From: Pseudomonadota bacterium
Lineage (GTDB): Bacteria > Pseudomonadota > Gammaproteobacteria > Steroidobacterales > Steroidobacteraceae
NCBI GenBank assembly: GCA_018241505.1
Contig: JAFEDS010000006.1
Coordinates: 1-64,000, forward strand
Reading direction: 5' to 3'
DNA length: 64,000 nt
The position numbers were made by a program, and so were the translations under genes. The first letter of the stretch is position 1, and every line of letters begins with the position of its first letter. Below are positions 26,046 through 33,981 of the stretch, piece by piece. The notes below the pieces were generated by a model, which was not told where the DNA came from, did no database searches, and saw only the letters and a list, made by a program, of their open reading frames with translations.

Positions 26046-27008
26046 TTAAACCGACTGCCGCTGCCGCGTCCGCCACTGGCTGGGCGAGACCCCAACTGCC
26101 TTTTTAAAGGCGCGACTGAAGGCTGCCTCCGACTCGTAGCCGACCCGGCTGGCGACCGCCGCGACTCCCTCGGTCGTACTGCACAGACGATTGGCGGCGA
26201 GTTGCATTCGCCAACTGCTGAGGTATTGCATCGGAGGCTGACCTACAAACTGGTTGAAGCGCTCCGCAAGCGCGGATCTCGAGAGCGCCACATGCTTGGC
26301 GAGCGACTCGAGTGTCCACGACCGCGCCGGATCGCCGTGAAGGGATGTCAGGGCCTTGCCGACGAAGGGATCGTGCAGTCCAGAAAGCCAGTTGTTCCTG
26401 TCGGCAGGCAGGTTCTCCAGATAGCGCCGGATCGCATCAACGAACATGAGCTCGCTGATTCGGTTGAGAACACCGGCGCCGCCCAATCTCGAGTCCCTGG
26501 ACTCTGCGAGCGCGAACTTGAAGTAGGCTCCGAGCGGCCCGTTCAGATGATCCCCGAGGCGGAATACCCTTGGCAGTGCAGCCAACATCGGGTTGTATGG
26601 CCGCGCATCGCAGCCAACAAATCCGCAGACGAAGTGGGCGCTTGCTGTTCCACTACCTCCGACGGCGATTGACACAGGCACTCGGCCGTCCTTCGGCATG
26701 CGATACATCTGCATCTCCGGCGCGCGCCGCAGACCCGGGGCACTCGAAAGCACGTGCCCGTCGCCGTGCGGCAACACGACGATGTCGCCCGCAACGAGTT
26801 GCATGTCAGGCTCGTTATCGAGGCGAATCCAACACGTGCCCTCCAGTATCAGGTGATACGAAACGAGGTGTTCCGATCCGGGGAGCATTGCGGCTACGAC
26901 TGACGGGCCCCATGGCGTCTCGGCGACCCACGGATCGGTCGCCTGAACATCAAAGAAGAAGGCCCCTGTGAGCCGTACAGCACGCAACACATCGGATAAA
27001 GGGTCCAT
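26046..27008 (-). CDS. AraC family regulator with N-terminal cupin domain
   Basis: 320 residues. An N-terminal cupin sensor (LVAGDIVVLPHGDGHVL) is followed by the C-terminal double helix-turn-helix of AraC type: LESLAKHVALSRSALAERFN and VAAVASRVGYESEAAFSRAF, ending FKKAVGVSPSQWR. It is divergent from the GFA-family gene at 27130, which is a possible target. The ligand is unknown. Confidence 0.9.
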   Translation of the reverse strand: MDPLSDVLRAVRLTGAFFFDVQATDPWVAETPWGPSVVAAMLPGSEHLVSYHLILEGTCWIRLDNEPDMQLVAGDIVVLPHGDGHVLSSAPGLRRAPEMQMYRMPKDGRVPVSIAVGGSGTASAHFVCGFVGCDARPYNPMLAALPRVFRLGDHLNGPLGAYFKFALAESRDSRLGGAGVLNRISELMFVDAIRRYLENLPADRNNWLSGLHDPFVGKALTSLHGDPARSWTLESLAKHVALSRSALAERFNQFVGQPPMQYLSSWRMQLAANRLCSTTEGVAAVASRVGYESEAAFSRAFKKAVGVSPSQWRTRQRQSV

Positions 27009-27129
27009 AGCTCACTCCGCTGGACGATTGAGCATGAGAGCCGGTAGGCCGGTCATTCGCCTGAATCGCTGCGCCCGGTAACCTGACCCCCTGAGAGTTG
27101 CAGTCCCAAAGCATGAAGGAGAGCGATAT

Positions 27130-27552
27130 ATGGTACACGCGGGCCGGTGTTTTTGCGGCGAAGTCGAATTCGAAGTCCAAGGAAAGCCGGTCGCAATGGG
27201 CTATTGCCATTGCGAGTCATGTCGGGCGTGGGCGGCGGCCCCGGTGAACGCCTTCAGTCTGTGGAAGCCGGCCGAACTCACGATTCGCCGGGGCGCGGCC
27301 AGCATTGGAGCATTCAGCAAGACCGCGAACAGTGTGCGCAAGTGGTGCACCCGGTGTGGCGGCCACCTGTTTACCGATCACCCAGGCTGGGATCTCGTCG
27401 ACATCTATGCGGCGCTTCTGCCATCGCTGCGTTTCGAAGCCGGCGTGCATGTCCATTATCAGGAGACGGTACTACGCATCCATGATGGCCAGCCGAAGAT
27501 GCAGGACACACCGCGGGAAATGGGGGGATCCGGACTCACCATGGCTGACTAG
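27130..27552 (+). CDS. GFA family protein (CENP-V/GFA zinc-binding domain)
   Basis: 140 residues. Zinc-binding cysteines appear as RCFCGEVEF, YCHCESCR and WCTRCGG, the standard order of the GFA domain (glutathione-dependent formaldehyde-activating enzyme family). Many members have no proven activity. A GAAGGAGAG site precedes the ATG. The gene is divergent from the AraC-type regulator. Confidence 0.88.
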   Translation: MVHAGRCFCGEVEFEVQGKPVAMGYCHCESCRAWAAAPVNAFSLWKPAELTIRRGAASIGAFSKTANSVRKWCTRCGGHLFTDHPGWDLVDIYAALLPSLRFEAGVHVHYQETVLRIHDGQPKMQDTPREMGGSGLTMAD

Positions 27553-27705
27553 GGGTGCCATCCTCATGAGGAACAGCAGAGCGGGTCGCGCAAACCACGG
27601 TCTCGAGCCAATCGCGTGATATAAGTGAGTGTTGGTGTCGTTGCCAGGCGCGAGAGTAGTGGCACACGCAACAACTTTCTCAACAAGCATCCGAGGAGGT
27701 CTGCA

Positions 27706-28083
27706 GTGACAAGGCAAATTATCCGAACGCCGGACGCACCCAACTCTGCACTGTACAGTCAGGCAGTCAAGGCAGGATCCACCGTGTACCTGTCGGGCAT
27801 CGTCGGAATCGATCCGAAGACGAACCAACTGGTGGGTGCGACCATCCAGGACCAGACACGCCAAGCGCTCATCAACTGCGGAAGCATTTTGCGCGCCGCC
27901 GGCGCGAAGTTTGAGAACGTCGTGGAAGTCCTCGTGCTGCTCGCGCACCCGAGCGACTTCGCGGGGCTCAATGAAGAGTATGCGAAGGACTTTCCGACCG
28001 ATGCGCCTGCTCGGGCAGTGGCGAAGCTTGGCGTCGAGGTTCCGAACGTTCTTGTGTCGATCAAGATGACCGCGGTCGTTTGA
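27706..28083 (+). CDS. RidA family protein (YjgF/YER057c/UK114)
   Basis: 125 residues from a GTG with GAGGAGG six bases upstream. The sequence has family landmarks AVKAGSTVYLSGIVGIDP, QTRQALINCGSILRAAGA, and the active-site region DAPARAVAKLGVEVPN with the conserved Arg. RidA proteins hydrolyse reactive enamine/imine intermediates produced by PLP enzymes. It is followed by a hairpin shared with the convergent hsp20 gene. Confidence 0.88.
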   Translation: MTRQIIRTPDAPNSALYSQAVKAGSTVYLSGIVGIDPKTNQLVGATIQDQTRQALINCGSILRAAGAKFENVVEVLVLLAHPSDFAGLNEEYAKDFPTDAPARAVAKLGVEVPNVLVSIKMTAVV

Positions 28084-28111
28084 CGAGGCGAAACAACATC
28101 CGTCCTGTTGG

Positions 28112-28144
28112 CACGCCCCTGGGCATGGCTGCGCCAGGGGCGTG
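28112..28144. terminator. Hairpin between convergent ridA-like and hsp20 genes
   Basis: A perfect 11-bp stem, CACGCCCCTGG at 28112-28122 with CCAGGGGCGTG at 28134-28144, encloses an 11-nt loop. It lies exactly between the two stops and probably ends both transcripts, though a long T tract is lacking. Confidence 0.6.
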
Positions 28145-28168
28145 GTTGTAGCTCACAAACGGGACGCG

Positions 28169-28615
28169 CTACTTCACGGTGATTCGACGCGGTTGTGCTC
28201 TCGGCTGCTTCCGGATCACAATTTCCAGGACGCCGTTACGACCTGCGGCGTTTACGTTCTCGGCATCCGCTGTATCCGGGAGGATAAAGCGCCGATGGAA
28301 GCGTCCCGTGCGGCGCTCGATACGTTGTTGCTGAGGGTGGTCCGCCCCATTGGTGCCGGCGGACTGCTCCTCGCTCCGATTTCCAGAGACGGTCAAGACT
28401 CCGTTGTCCAGGGTAATCTCCACATCCTTCGGTTCAACACCCGGCACGTCCAGGAGCAGTTGGAAGCGATCCGGGTATTCGCGTACATCCACCGCCGGAC
28501 TCCACTCCGATGTTGCGCTGTTGCCCTCGGTTTCGTTCAGATTCCCAAAGACACGATTGATCTCGTTTTGCAATTGCGACACTACGTTCCAGGGTTCATA
28601 ACGTGTAACAGCCAT
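28169..28615 (-). CDS. Hsp20 / small heat-shock protein
   Basis: 148 residues with a complete alpha-crystallin domain: SPAVDVREYPDRFQLLLDVP, GVEPKDVEITLDNGVLTVSG, RRTGRFHRRFILPD and the GVLEIVIRK strand. The N-terminal MAVTRYEPWNVVSQLQNEI is typical of this subgroup. It is an ATP-independent holdase. GAGGAGGA precedes the ATG, and a sigma-32 promoter lies about 70 bp upstream. It is divergent from the CIRCE-controlled groESL relic. Confidence 0.93.
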   Translation of the reverse strand: MAVTRYEPWNVVSQLQNEINRVFGNLNETEGNSATSEWSPAVDVREYPDRFQLLLDVPGVEPKDVEITLDNGVLTVSGNRSEEQSAGTNGADHPQQQRIERRTGRFHRRFILPDTADAENVNAAGRNGVLEIVIRKQPRAQPRRITVK

Positions 28616-28691
28616 GACTCATGTCCTCCTCTGGTTGGCACGCTGTCCTCGAGGCGATGTCTGAAACAAACACACGACTCTCTGGGGCGCC

Positions 28692-28719
28692 ATATAGGGC
28701 GTGCCCGATCACCTTCAAG
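28692..28719 (-). promoter_or_regulatory. Sigma-32 (heat-shock) promoter for hsp20
   Basis: On the minus strand CTTGAA (28719-28714), a 14-bp spacer, then CCCTATAT (28699-28692). The sigma-32 consensus is CTTGAA, 13-15 bp, CCCCATNT; seven of the eight -10 positions agree. The start would be near 28685. Confidence 0.75.
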
Positions 28720-28786
28720 AGGACGCCCGCTCATTTTTTTTCTGATCCGGGTTACCCTCTTGCAGATTTCTCCGCCATGAATATGA

Positions 28787-28813
28787 TTGGCACTCGTGCA
28801 TGCCGAGTGCTAA
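28787..28813 (+). promoter_or_regulatory. CIRCE element (HrcA operator)
   Basis: TTGGCACTC, 9 nt, GAGTGCTAA matches the CIRCE consensus (TTAGCACTC-N9-GAGTGCTAA) at 17 of 18 positions. TATGAT at 28782-28787 with TTGCAG 16 bp upstream gives a housekeeping-type promoter overlapped by the operator. This is the standard control region of groESL, but the genes it controls here are gutted. Confidence 0.85.
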
Positions 28814-28857
28814 ACCGGCAGGTGAACCCCTTTATATTCAAATACATAGGAGGTACC

Positions 28858-28935
28858 GTGAACATCCGTCCATTGCACGACCGGGTTGTCGTGAAGCGCG
28901 AGGACGAGGTCATGGCGGTCATCGAGCGGCAATAA
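28858..28935 (+). pseudogene. groS: groES relic with internal deletion
   Basis: A 25-codon frame begins with the exact GroES N-terminus MNIRPLHDRVVVKR and continues in frame as EDEVMAVIERQ, which is the GroES C-terminus (MREDDIMAVIE pattern). About 70 codons between them are missing. AGGAGG is correctly placed before the GTG start, and CIRCE lies 45 bp upstream. The product cannot form a co-chaperonin; the 25-residue peptide may still be translated. Confidence 0.85.
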
Positions 28936-28990
28936 CCCCCAACAGTTTTCAACCTGACACCCTCAACCATTATTTATTGGAGGACGAGTA

Positions 28991-29097
28991 ATGGCTGGCA
29001 AAGAAGTGAGCCGTGAAGGCGACCCTGGGCCCCAATGCGATCGAAGAAAGCGCGTGTTGAGGACGCCCTTCATGCCACCGGAGACTTTGACATGTGA
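28991..29097 (+). pseudogene. groL: groEL relic with several internal deletions
   Basis: Directly after the groES relic, TTGGAGGACGAGTA precedes ATG 28991. MAGKEV is the GroEL start. In the next frame AVKATLGPN matches GroEL near residue 35. In a third frame MRSKKARVEDALHAT matches the segment near residue 390, followed by GDFDM and TGA, a plausible C-terminus. At least three deletion joints therefore compress about 1.6 kb to 107 bp. Read from the ATG, a 41-codon out-of-frame peptide ends at 29116. Confidence 0.8.
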
Positions 29098-29104
29098 CCC
29101 AAAG

Positions 29105-29128
29105 GGCGGCGGGTGAATGCCCGCCGCC
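29105..29128 (+). terminator. Hairpin at the end of the groEL relic
   Basis: GGCGGCGGG (29105-29113) pairs perfectly with CCCGCCGCC (29120-29128) around a 6-nt loop. Its place just after the relic stop suggests it is the old groESL terminator; no T tract follows. Confidence 0.5.
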
Positions 29129-29172
29129 TCGACCTGGTGTATGCAACACATCGAATTGTGGAGGACAGTGCG

Positions 29173-29307
29173 ATGGACACACGCCGTTTTCGTCATCACT
29201 CACGGTCCGTTGAGGCTTTTCGCTGGCTCGGTTGGACAATGCTCATGATGTTTGTGTTGGTGCAGGCTGCACACGCGGCAGCGGGGATACGCGAAGGCTG
29301 GCCATAG
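29173..29307 (+). CDS. Possible 44-residue membrane peptide (uncertain)
   Basis: An ATG frame with GTGGAGGAC upstream encodes a basic N-terminus and one hydrophobic segment (WLGWTMLMMFVLVQAAHAAA) resembling a signal peptide or anchor, then stops. It sits between two gene relics and is probably a truncated leader, but a small membrane protein is possible. Confidence 0.3.
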   Translation: MDTRRFRHHSRSVEAFRWLGWTMLMMFVLVQAAHAAAGIREGWP

Positions 29308-29310
29308 CGC

Positions 29311-29808
29311 AACGGGGTGGGCATCCCTGCGGGACTCTTGCCGCGCATCTTCGAGCTGTTCGTGCAGAACAACCGCCCGCTCGATCGGTCGCAAGGTGGC
29401 CTGGGTATCGGGCTGTCGGTACGAGAGGAGCAGACCGAGCAGGCTCTCGCGCGACGACGTGTACTCATTGTGGACGACAACGCCGATTCGGCAGATTCGC
29501 TCGCCATGATCCTGAATCATTTCGGCCATCGGGCAAAGCCGGTGTACACCGGGGCGGATGCGCTGGTGCGAGCCGCCGAATTCGATCCCGAGTTTGTTCT
29601 TCTCGACATCGGCCTGCCCGGCATTGACGGGTACGAAGTCGCGAGGCAACTGAAAGGGCGCGGCGCCAATGCGCGGCTCATCGCACTTACCGGATACGGT
29701 CAGCCCGAGGATGTTCGCCGGGCTCGGGAGGCTGGTTTCGACCGGCACCTGGTGAAACCTGTGGATTTGCAGCGGTTGCTACGAGAGCTGAGGAGCGTGG
29801 AAAGGTGA
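29311..29808 (+). pseudogene. Remnant of a hybrid sensor histidine kinase with intact receiver domain
   Basis: The frame enters abruptly at NGVGIPAGLLPRIFELFVQ (ATPase G1 box) and RSQGGLGIGLS (G2 box), then jumps to a receiver domain: VLIVDDNADSADS, phospho-acceptor in VLLDIGLPGIDGYEVAR, ALTGYG and HLVKPVDL. The sensor, the histidine phospho-acceptor domain and the end of the ATPase are missing, and a stop codon lies immediately upstream of the fragment. A GTG at 29317 could still allow a 163-residue receiver-containing product. Confidence 0.75.
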
Positions 29809-29889
29809 GCGTGGGAGGCGAAGCAATCGAATGCCGACCGATTCGGTTCCGCAGTCACCGCCCAGGGTGTTGAAGAAGGACTCCTCAAC

Positions 29890-30243
29890 ATGAGCGGACT
29901 GTTGGAAGTCTGGCTCGATAGCGACCTCTCTGCGCCTTGTCAGGTGAACGGCTGGCGACTGGCACCGGCGTTTGATGTCAATCCAAACATCGATAAAGCC
30001 GATCATGTGCTGAACATCGACGATTCTGATAACCGACCGGGCGTGGAGCTGACTCTGAGTACAGCAACTTTCTATGGACTGCCCGAAGAGCGGGCGCTGA
30101 ACGTTGTTGAAGAAGTTGCCGCGGCCGTCGACAGGTGGCGGAACGTAGCCCAACGGCAGCATATTTCGCGGGCCGATGTCGAATTGACGGCGGCAGCTTT
30201 CAACGCCCATTCGGAATTCCGGAAGTCGCGGCGGCGGGTGTAG
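29890..30243 (+). pseudogene. Remnant of a second HipA-family kinase (C-terminal part)
   Basis: After about 20 unrelated codons the frame reads GWRLAPAFDVNPNIDKADHV, then NIDDSDNRPG and a helical end, all typical of the HipA C-terminus. The N-domain and catalytic loop are absent. It is distinct from the intact HipA at 22367-23647. No HipB gene is adjacent. Confidence 0.7.
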
Positions 30244-30346
30244 CAGATACTATCGGACTGCCAGGCAGGGCCCGGTGCCCCCCCCCATTCGCAAGCGGCT
30301 CGTAGCCTCAATCCGCCGCGATGGGCGTCCGGTGTTTTCTTCCGGG

Positions 30347-31258
30347 CTACCCGCTCGGCAGTGGAATCACCGCGCCCAAGCCGGCATGATCGAATCGCTC
30401 CTTGAACGTGGCGAGGAAGACGGCGAAGCCGAGCTCACTCGTGCAATGGGAGGGCGCCACACGCTCCACTTTCAGGTCCTCATGCAAGGTGCGCGCAACG
30501 CGCTCTACTTCCTCGCGCGGCGTCAACACAAGGTGGAAGCCACCGGTGACCGTATACAGGTGCGGGTCTATCTTTGTCGCCTGTTGAAGGATGTTCTCCA
30601 CGCCAGGATGCGAGCAGCCCACGATGACTGCCAGCCCTCGGGGCGTGCGTATTACAAGCGAGATTTCGTTCATCTCCTGAGTCCCCGGCTTGTGTGACTG
30701 CGTGCTGATCAGGAAGAAGCCGTGAAAGACTTCGGTGGTTTGTGACACGATTTGGAAGTTCGCCTGCTCCCACGGCGTACCTGACACCCAACGCTGTGGC
30801 GGCTTGCCTTCGTAATAGTGGAGATCGGCCGGAAGGCTGGGATCGCGTTCCAGAAAGCTGAGCGGCAAGCGCGCTTTAAAGAACGCGCCTTCCTGTGGAA
30901 CGTAGATCACGACGCTCGGATTCACCTTCAGAAGGTAAGCGAGCCCGGTCGTGTGATCGCCGTGTCGATGCGAGATGACCACCGCGTCCAGGTGCCTCAG
31001 GTCAATGCCGAGTTGCCTGACATTGTGCTCCAGAATGCCCGCGTCATTGCCGGTGTCAAAGAGGATGCGCTTGCCACCGTACTCAATCAGTGCAGCGTAG
31101 CCCCAGTCTTTGACGAGCTTGGAGGGGTTTCCGAAGGCGTCGTAAAGCACGGTGACTCGACTGGCCGACGATGCGGCCGTGGCCACGCGGGTGGGGGTGA
31201 GAGCGAGCGAGAGCAACAGGAGCACAGCAACCGCGCACGAGCGTGCGAGCTTATCCAT
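30347..31258 (-). CDS. Exported MBL-fold metallo-hydrolase
   Basis: 303 residues with a signal peptide (cleavage near RVATAASS). The metal site is complete: VISHRHGDHTTGL, VGCSHPGVENIL and a late His in GGFHLVLT/PSHCTSE. The layout resembles the group annotated as 7,8-dihydropterin-6-methyl-4-aminobenzene-phosphate synthase-like hydrolases, but the signal peptide indicates the periplasm and the substrate is unknown. ATG 31258 has GGAGG seven bases upstream; a GTG one codon earlier is too close to that site. Confidence 0.85.
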   Translation of the reverse strand: MDKLARSCAVAVLLLLSLALTPTRVATAASSASRVTVLYDAFGNPSKLVKDWGYAALIEYGGKRILFDTGNDAGILEHNVRQLGIDLRHLDAVVISHRHGDHTTGLAYLLKVNPSVVIYVPQEGAFFKARLPLSFLERDPSLPADLHYYEGKPPQRWVSGTPWEQANFQIVSQTTEVFHGFFLISTQSHKPGTQEMNEISLVIRTPRGLAVIVGCSHPGVENILQQATKIDPHLYTVTGGFHLVLTPREEVERVARTLHEDLKVERVAPSHCTSELGFAVFLATFKERFDHAGLGAVIPLPSG

Positions 31259-31492
31259 CACGGCACCTCCGAGCTTTCAGTGAACGGGGCACAGGTGTGT
31301 TCGAGGCTTTTAGCGTATGCCTCGCCGTCAATTGGAGCAACGAAGGCCCGCAACTAGGAGCCGACGGCCATGGGGACTGCCTTCCAGAACGCCTCGGACA
31401 ACGCCGTCGCAGCTCGCCCTCCGAAACGCATGCTGTCAAAATTCAGATGAATACCGTGATTGGTGAGCGAGCAATGAGGAGGCAGGAACACC

Positions 31493-32083
31493 GTGACCGT
31501 TGAACCCTTCTTCACGAAAATCCGATCCTATGCATCGCTTTCTGACGAGGCAGAGCAAGCATGGTCGATGCTTCTCGTACAAAGACACTATAAGAGGGAC
31601 GAGCCTTACATCGTCGCCGGTGCAGTACCGACAACGTTCGCCTTCGTGGTTGAGGGGCTGTTCTCACAACACTATGTCGGTCCGGAGGGCGACGTGGTGA
31701 TCAAGTACTTCTTCCCGGAGGGACGAATCGCTGCTTCCGTCAGCGCCACCTTGCTGGCACAACCCAGTCTTTTCGGGATCACCGCCATTGAGGACAGTAC
31801 CGTCCTCGAGTACGACTTCCCCGCCTTCAAGACACTGGTCGCCCGGTTCCCCGATATCGCGGCCTTCTACATTCGATACATGGAGCGCCACTGGATTATC
31901 GAGAAAGAACCAGCAGAAGTTGCGTTCCGCCGCGACGACGCGATGCAGCGCTACCGCGACTTCATTCGCAGAGAGCCCGACCTGCACAAGCGCCTGAAGC
32001 AGCATCACGTTGCGGCGTGGCTCGGGATCACGCCCGAGAGCCTGAGCCGCATCAGGAAAGCGATTGCCCTGGGTGTGGGTTGA
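31493..32083 (+). CDS. Crp/Fnr family transcriptional regulator
   Basis: 196 residues. A cyclic-nucleotide-binding-type beta roll (FVVEGLFSQHYVGPEGDVVI, YFFPEGRIAAS, ITAIEDSTVLEYD) leads to a long dimer helix and a short C-terminal helix-turn-helix (VAAWLGITPESLSRIRKAI). There is no FNR cysteine cluster. The start is GTG with AGGA upstream. It precedes a VOC-family gene in the same direction. Confidence 0.85.
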   Translation: MTVEPFFTKIRSYASLSDEAEQAWSMLLVQRHYKRDEPYIVAGAVPTTFAFVVEGLFSQHYVGPEGDVVIKYFFPEGRIAASVSATLLAQPSLFGITAIEDSTVLEYDFPAFKTLVARFPDIAAFYIRYMERHWIIEKEPAEVAFRRDDAMQRYRDFIRREPDLHKRLKQHHVAAWLGITPESLSRIRKAIALGVG

Positions 32084-32189
32084 CGGCTCAGCCGGCATTA
32101 CCAAACGTCAATGCGGCGAGAAGGCCCCGGCCGTACCTTTCTGACCCACGCGGGCGCGGGTGCTCGCGGCTTTCAGAAGGAGACCTCTC

Positions 32190-32597
32190 GTGAACCAATC
32201 GATCTTCGTGAACCTGCCTGTCACTGACCTCGCCCGATCCAAGCGCTTCTACGAAGCACTGGGATTCAAGCAGAACCCGAACTTTTCCGACGACACGGCG
32301 GCCTGCATGGTATGGAGCGAGGCGATCTACGTCATGCTGCTCACACACGCCAAGTGGCACACCTTCACCACCCGTCCCATCCCGCCCGACACGTCGAGCG
32401 AAGTTATGTTGGCGCTGTCCTGCGATAGTCGCTCCGTTGTCGACACTATGAACAAGGCCGCCGATGGGCACGGCGGCCGAGCCGACGTCAACCCGGTTCA
32501 AGACCTCGGCTTTCTGTACAACCGCAACTTTATCGACCCCGACGGCCATGTCTGGGAAGCGATGTGGATGGACCCGGCTGCGGTTCCTTCGAACTGA
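32190..32597 (+). CDS. VOC family protein (glyoxalase/bleomycin-resistance fold)
   Basis: 135 residues from a GTG with AAGGAG upstream. The two beta-alpha-beta-beta-beta halves are seen: SIFVNLPVTDLARSKRFYEA at the start and NRNFIDPDGHVWEAMWMDP at the end, with the late Glu in a metal-ligand position. Substrate unknown. Confidence 0.85.
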   Translation: MNQSIFVNLPVTDLARSKRFYEALGFKQNPNFSDDTAACMVWSEAIYVMLLTHAKWHTFTTRPIPPDTSSEVMLALSCDSRSVVDTMNKAADGHGGRADVNPVQDLGFLYNRNFIDPDGHVWEAMWMDPAAVPSN

Positions 32598-32689
32598 GTT
32601 GTCATGAAGGCATCTGTGCCAACCTGTGAGTGAGGACTGAACGTTTGCTTTGGGGAGGCGCCTGATCGAAAGGCCCTTACAGCGGAGGC

Positions 32690-33256
32690 TCAATTGAACT
32701 CGTTGAACCCCCGCCCACTCAAGATCATTGGCACACACTTATCTGCTCGAGCTATCCGCGTCTTCGACTGCTTCGCGCCCGAAACATGGAAGATGTACGA
32801 TTTCCTCCGTCCCGGCGTCAGGGCCTCGAACGCAGCCTTCAACTCCGGAGCCGCATTGAGCCTGACTTGCAACTCTTCGGGAACCACATACTCCGAAGCC
32901 TTTTTCAGGGGAACCTTTTTTCCCGACTCCTCGACCCGAATGGCTTCGCCGATGTAACTCCTGAGGGTCGGCCGCAAAGCCCCAACTTCCTCGAGAGAGG
33001 TGAATTTTATCCAGCGACCCGCCTGTGTGTGTTCTCCGATCTTTGTGAGGATCTGCTTCGGATCCTTCAGCAAGGCACCTTTGAAGAACGAGAGCGCGCA
33101 CGCATCCTTAAGTGGGATGATGATCGCCACGTTTTTTTCCTGGTGGGTGAAGCAGGGCTTGCCCCATTTCAACTCCTCGACGAGGCGGCAGCCGAGGACA
33201 ATCTTCCTCAGCGCGTCTATTTCCTTTTGCCACTTTTTCGCATACGGAACCTTCAT
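32690..33256 (-). CDS. YdeI/OmpD-associated, DUF1801-type protein
   Basis: 188 residues. The N-terminal half has the DUF1801 (YdhG-like) core: VEELKWGKPCFTHQEKNVAI, SFFKGALLKDP, WIKFTSLEEV. The C-terminal half is the YdeI helix bundle (KAAFEALTPGRRKSYIFHVS). The related Bacillus YdhG fold has been linked to iron delivery, but the role here is not known. AAGGAG lies before ATG 33256. Confidence 0.8.
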   Translation of the reverse strand: MKVPYAKKWQKEIDALRKIVLGCRLVEELKWGKPCFTHQEKNVAIIIPLKDACALSFFKGALLKDPKQILTKIGEHTQAGRWIKFTSLEEVGALRPTLRSYIGEAIRVEESGKKVPLKKASEYVVPEELQVRLNAAPELKAAFEALTPGRRKSYIFHVSGAKQSKTRIARADKCVPMILSGRGFNEFN

Positions 33257-33408
33257 CTCGCGGATGTCTCCTTAGGTGCGGGTATCGTCAGGCACTGACC
33301 TGCCTGGCGATTTGCAGGGCCGGACGGACCTTCGTCGCATTGTCTTGACTTCAAGTGGAGTTGAAGCCTTACGGTCTCTTACCGCTCGAGATACGTCACC
33401 ACACCGAC

Positions 33409-33981
33409 ATGCTGAGCACAATCGCGTTGTTTTCAAGCGCACGGCGGCAGGGAAACACCGGTCAACTGATGGAGCGCATCGCATCGGAGCTGGGAATCGA
33501 GATTGTCGATCTGGCAGGCCTGCGGATGTCCTGCTATGACTACCACCACGGCAATCGGGACGATGACTTCGAGCCGCTGATGAGGCGTGTGTTGGCATGC
33601 GATCAGATCATCTTCGCGACACCCATTTACTGGTATGCGGTCAGTCCGGCCATGAAGGTGTTTCTCGACCGAATATCGGATTACCTGGACATTCCCGAGC
33701 TGCTCGCCGAAGGCCGCCGCCTGCGAGGTAAGAACGCGTACGTCGTGTGTACGTCGGTGTGCGATGAGCCGTCCCCGGAATTCATGGGGGCGTTTCTGGA
33801 GACTTTCCGCTATCTCGGGATGTATTTTGGCGGCGTTGTGCATGTCAATTGCGAGAGTGGGTTCCTGCCCGAGGTGCACGATTCGGCCGCGACTGCGTTT
33901 GCGAGAATGGTGAGAGACGCCGCGTTGGTTACGACTTCGCTCGGCGCGGCTGCGTCGACAGACCTGCAAGTGCCTCTCTGA
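33409..33981 (+). CDS. Flavodoxin-fold NAD(P)H-dependent oxidoreductase
   Basis: 190 residues. The phosphate loop FSSARRQGNTGQLME and the second FMN contact FATPIYWYAVSPAMKVFLDR mark the NADPH-dependent FMN reductase/flavodoxin-2 group. The start at 33409 gives the standard N-terminus (MLSTIALFSS), though an in-frame GTG at 33355 is possible. The 3' end overlaps the convergent peptidase gene by about 50 bp. Confidence 0.82.
   Translation: MLSTIALFSSARRQGNTGQLMERIASELGIEIVDLAGLRMSCYDYHHGNRDDDFEPLMRRVLACDQIIFATPIYWYAVSPAMKVFLDRISDYLDIPELLAEGRRLRGKNAYVVCTSVCDEPSPEFMGAFLETFRYLGMYFGGVVHVNCESGFLPEVHDSAATAFARMVRDAALVTTSLGAAASTDLQVPL

Noticed and set aside
30278-30286. Run of nine C
   Set aside because: Lies between a pseudogene and a hydrolase gene; more likely a slippage-prone homopolymer than a functional switch, as no gene reads through it.
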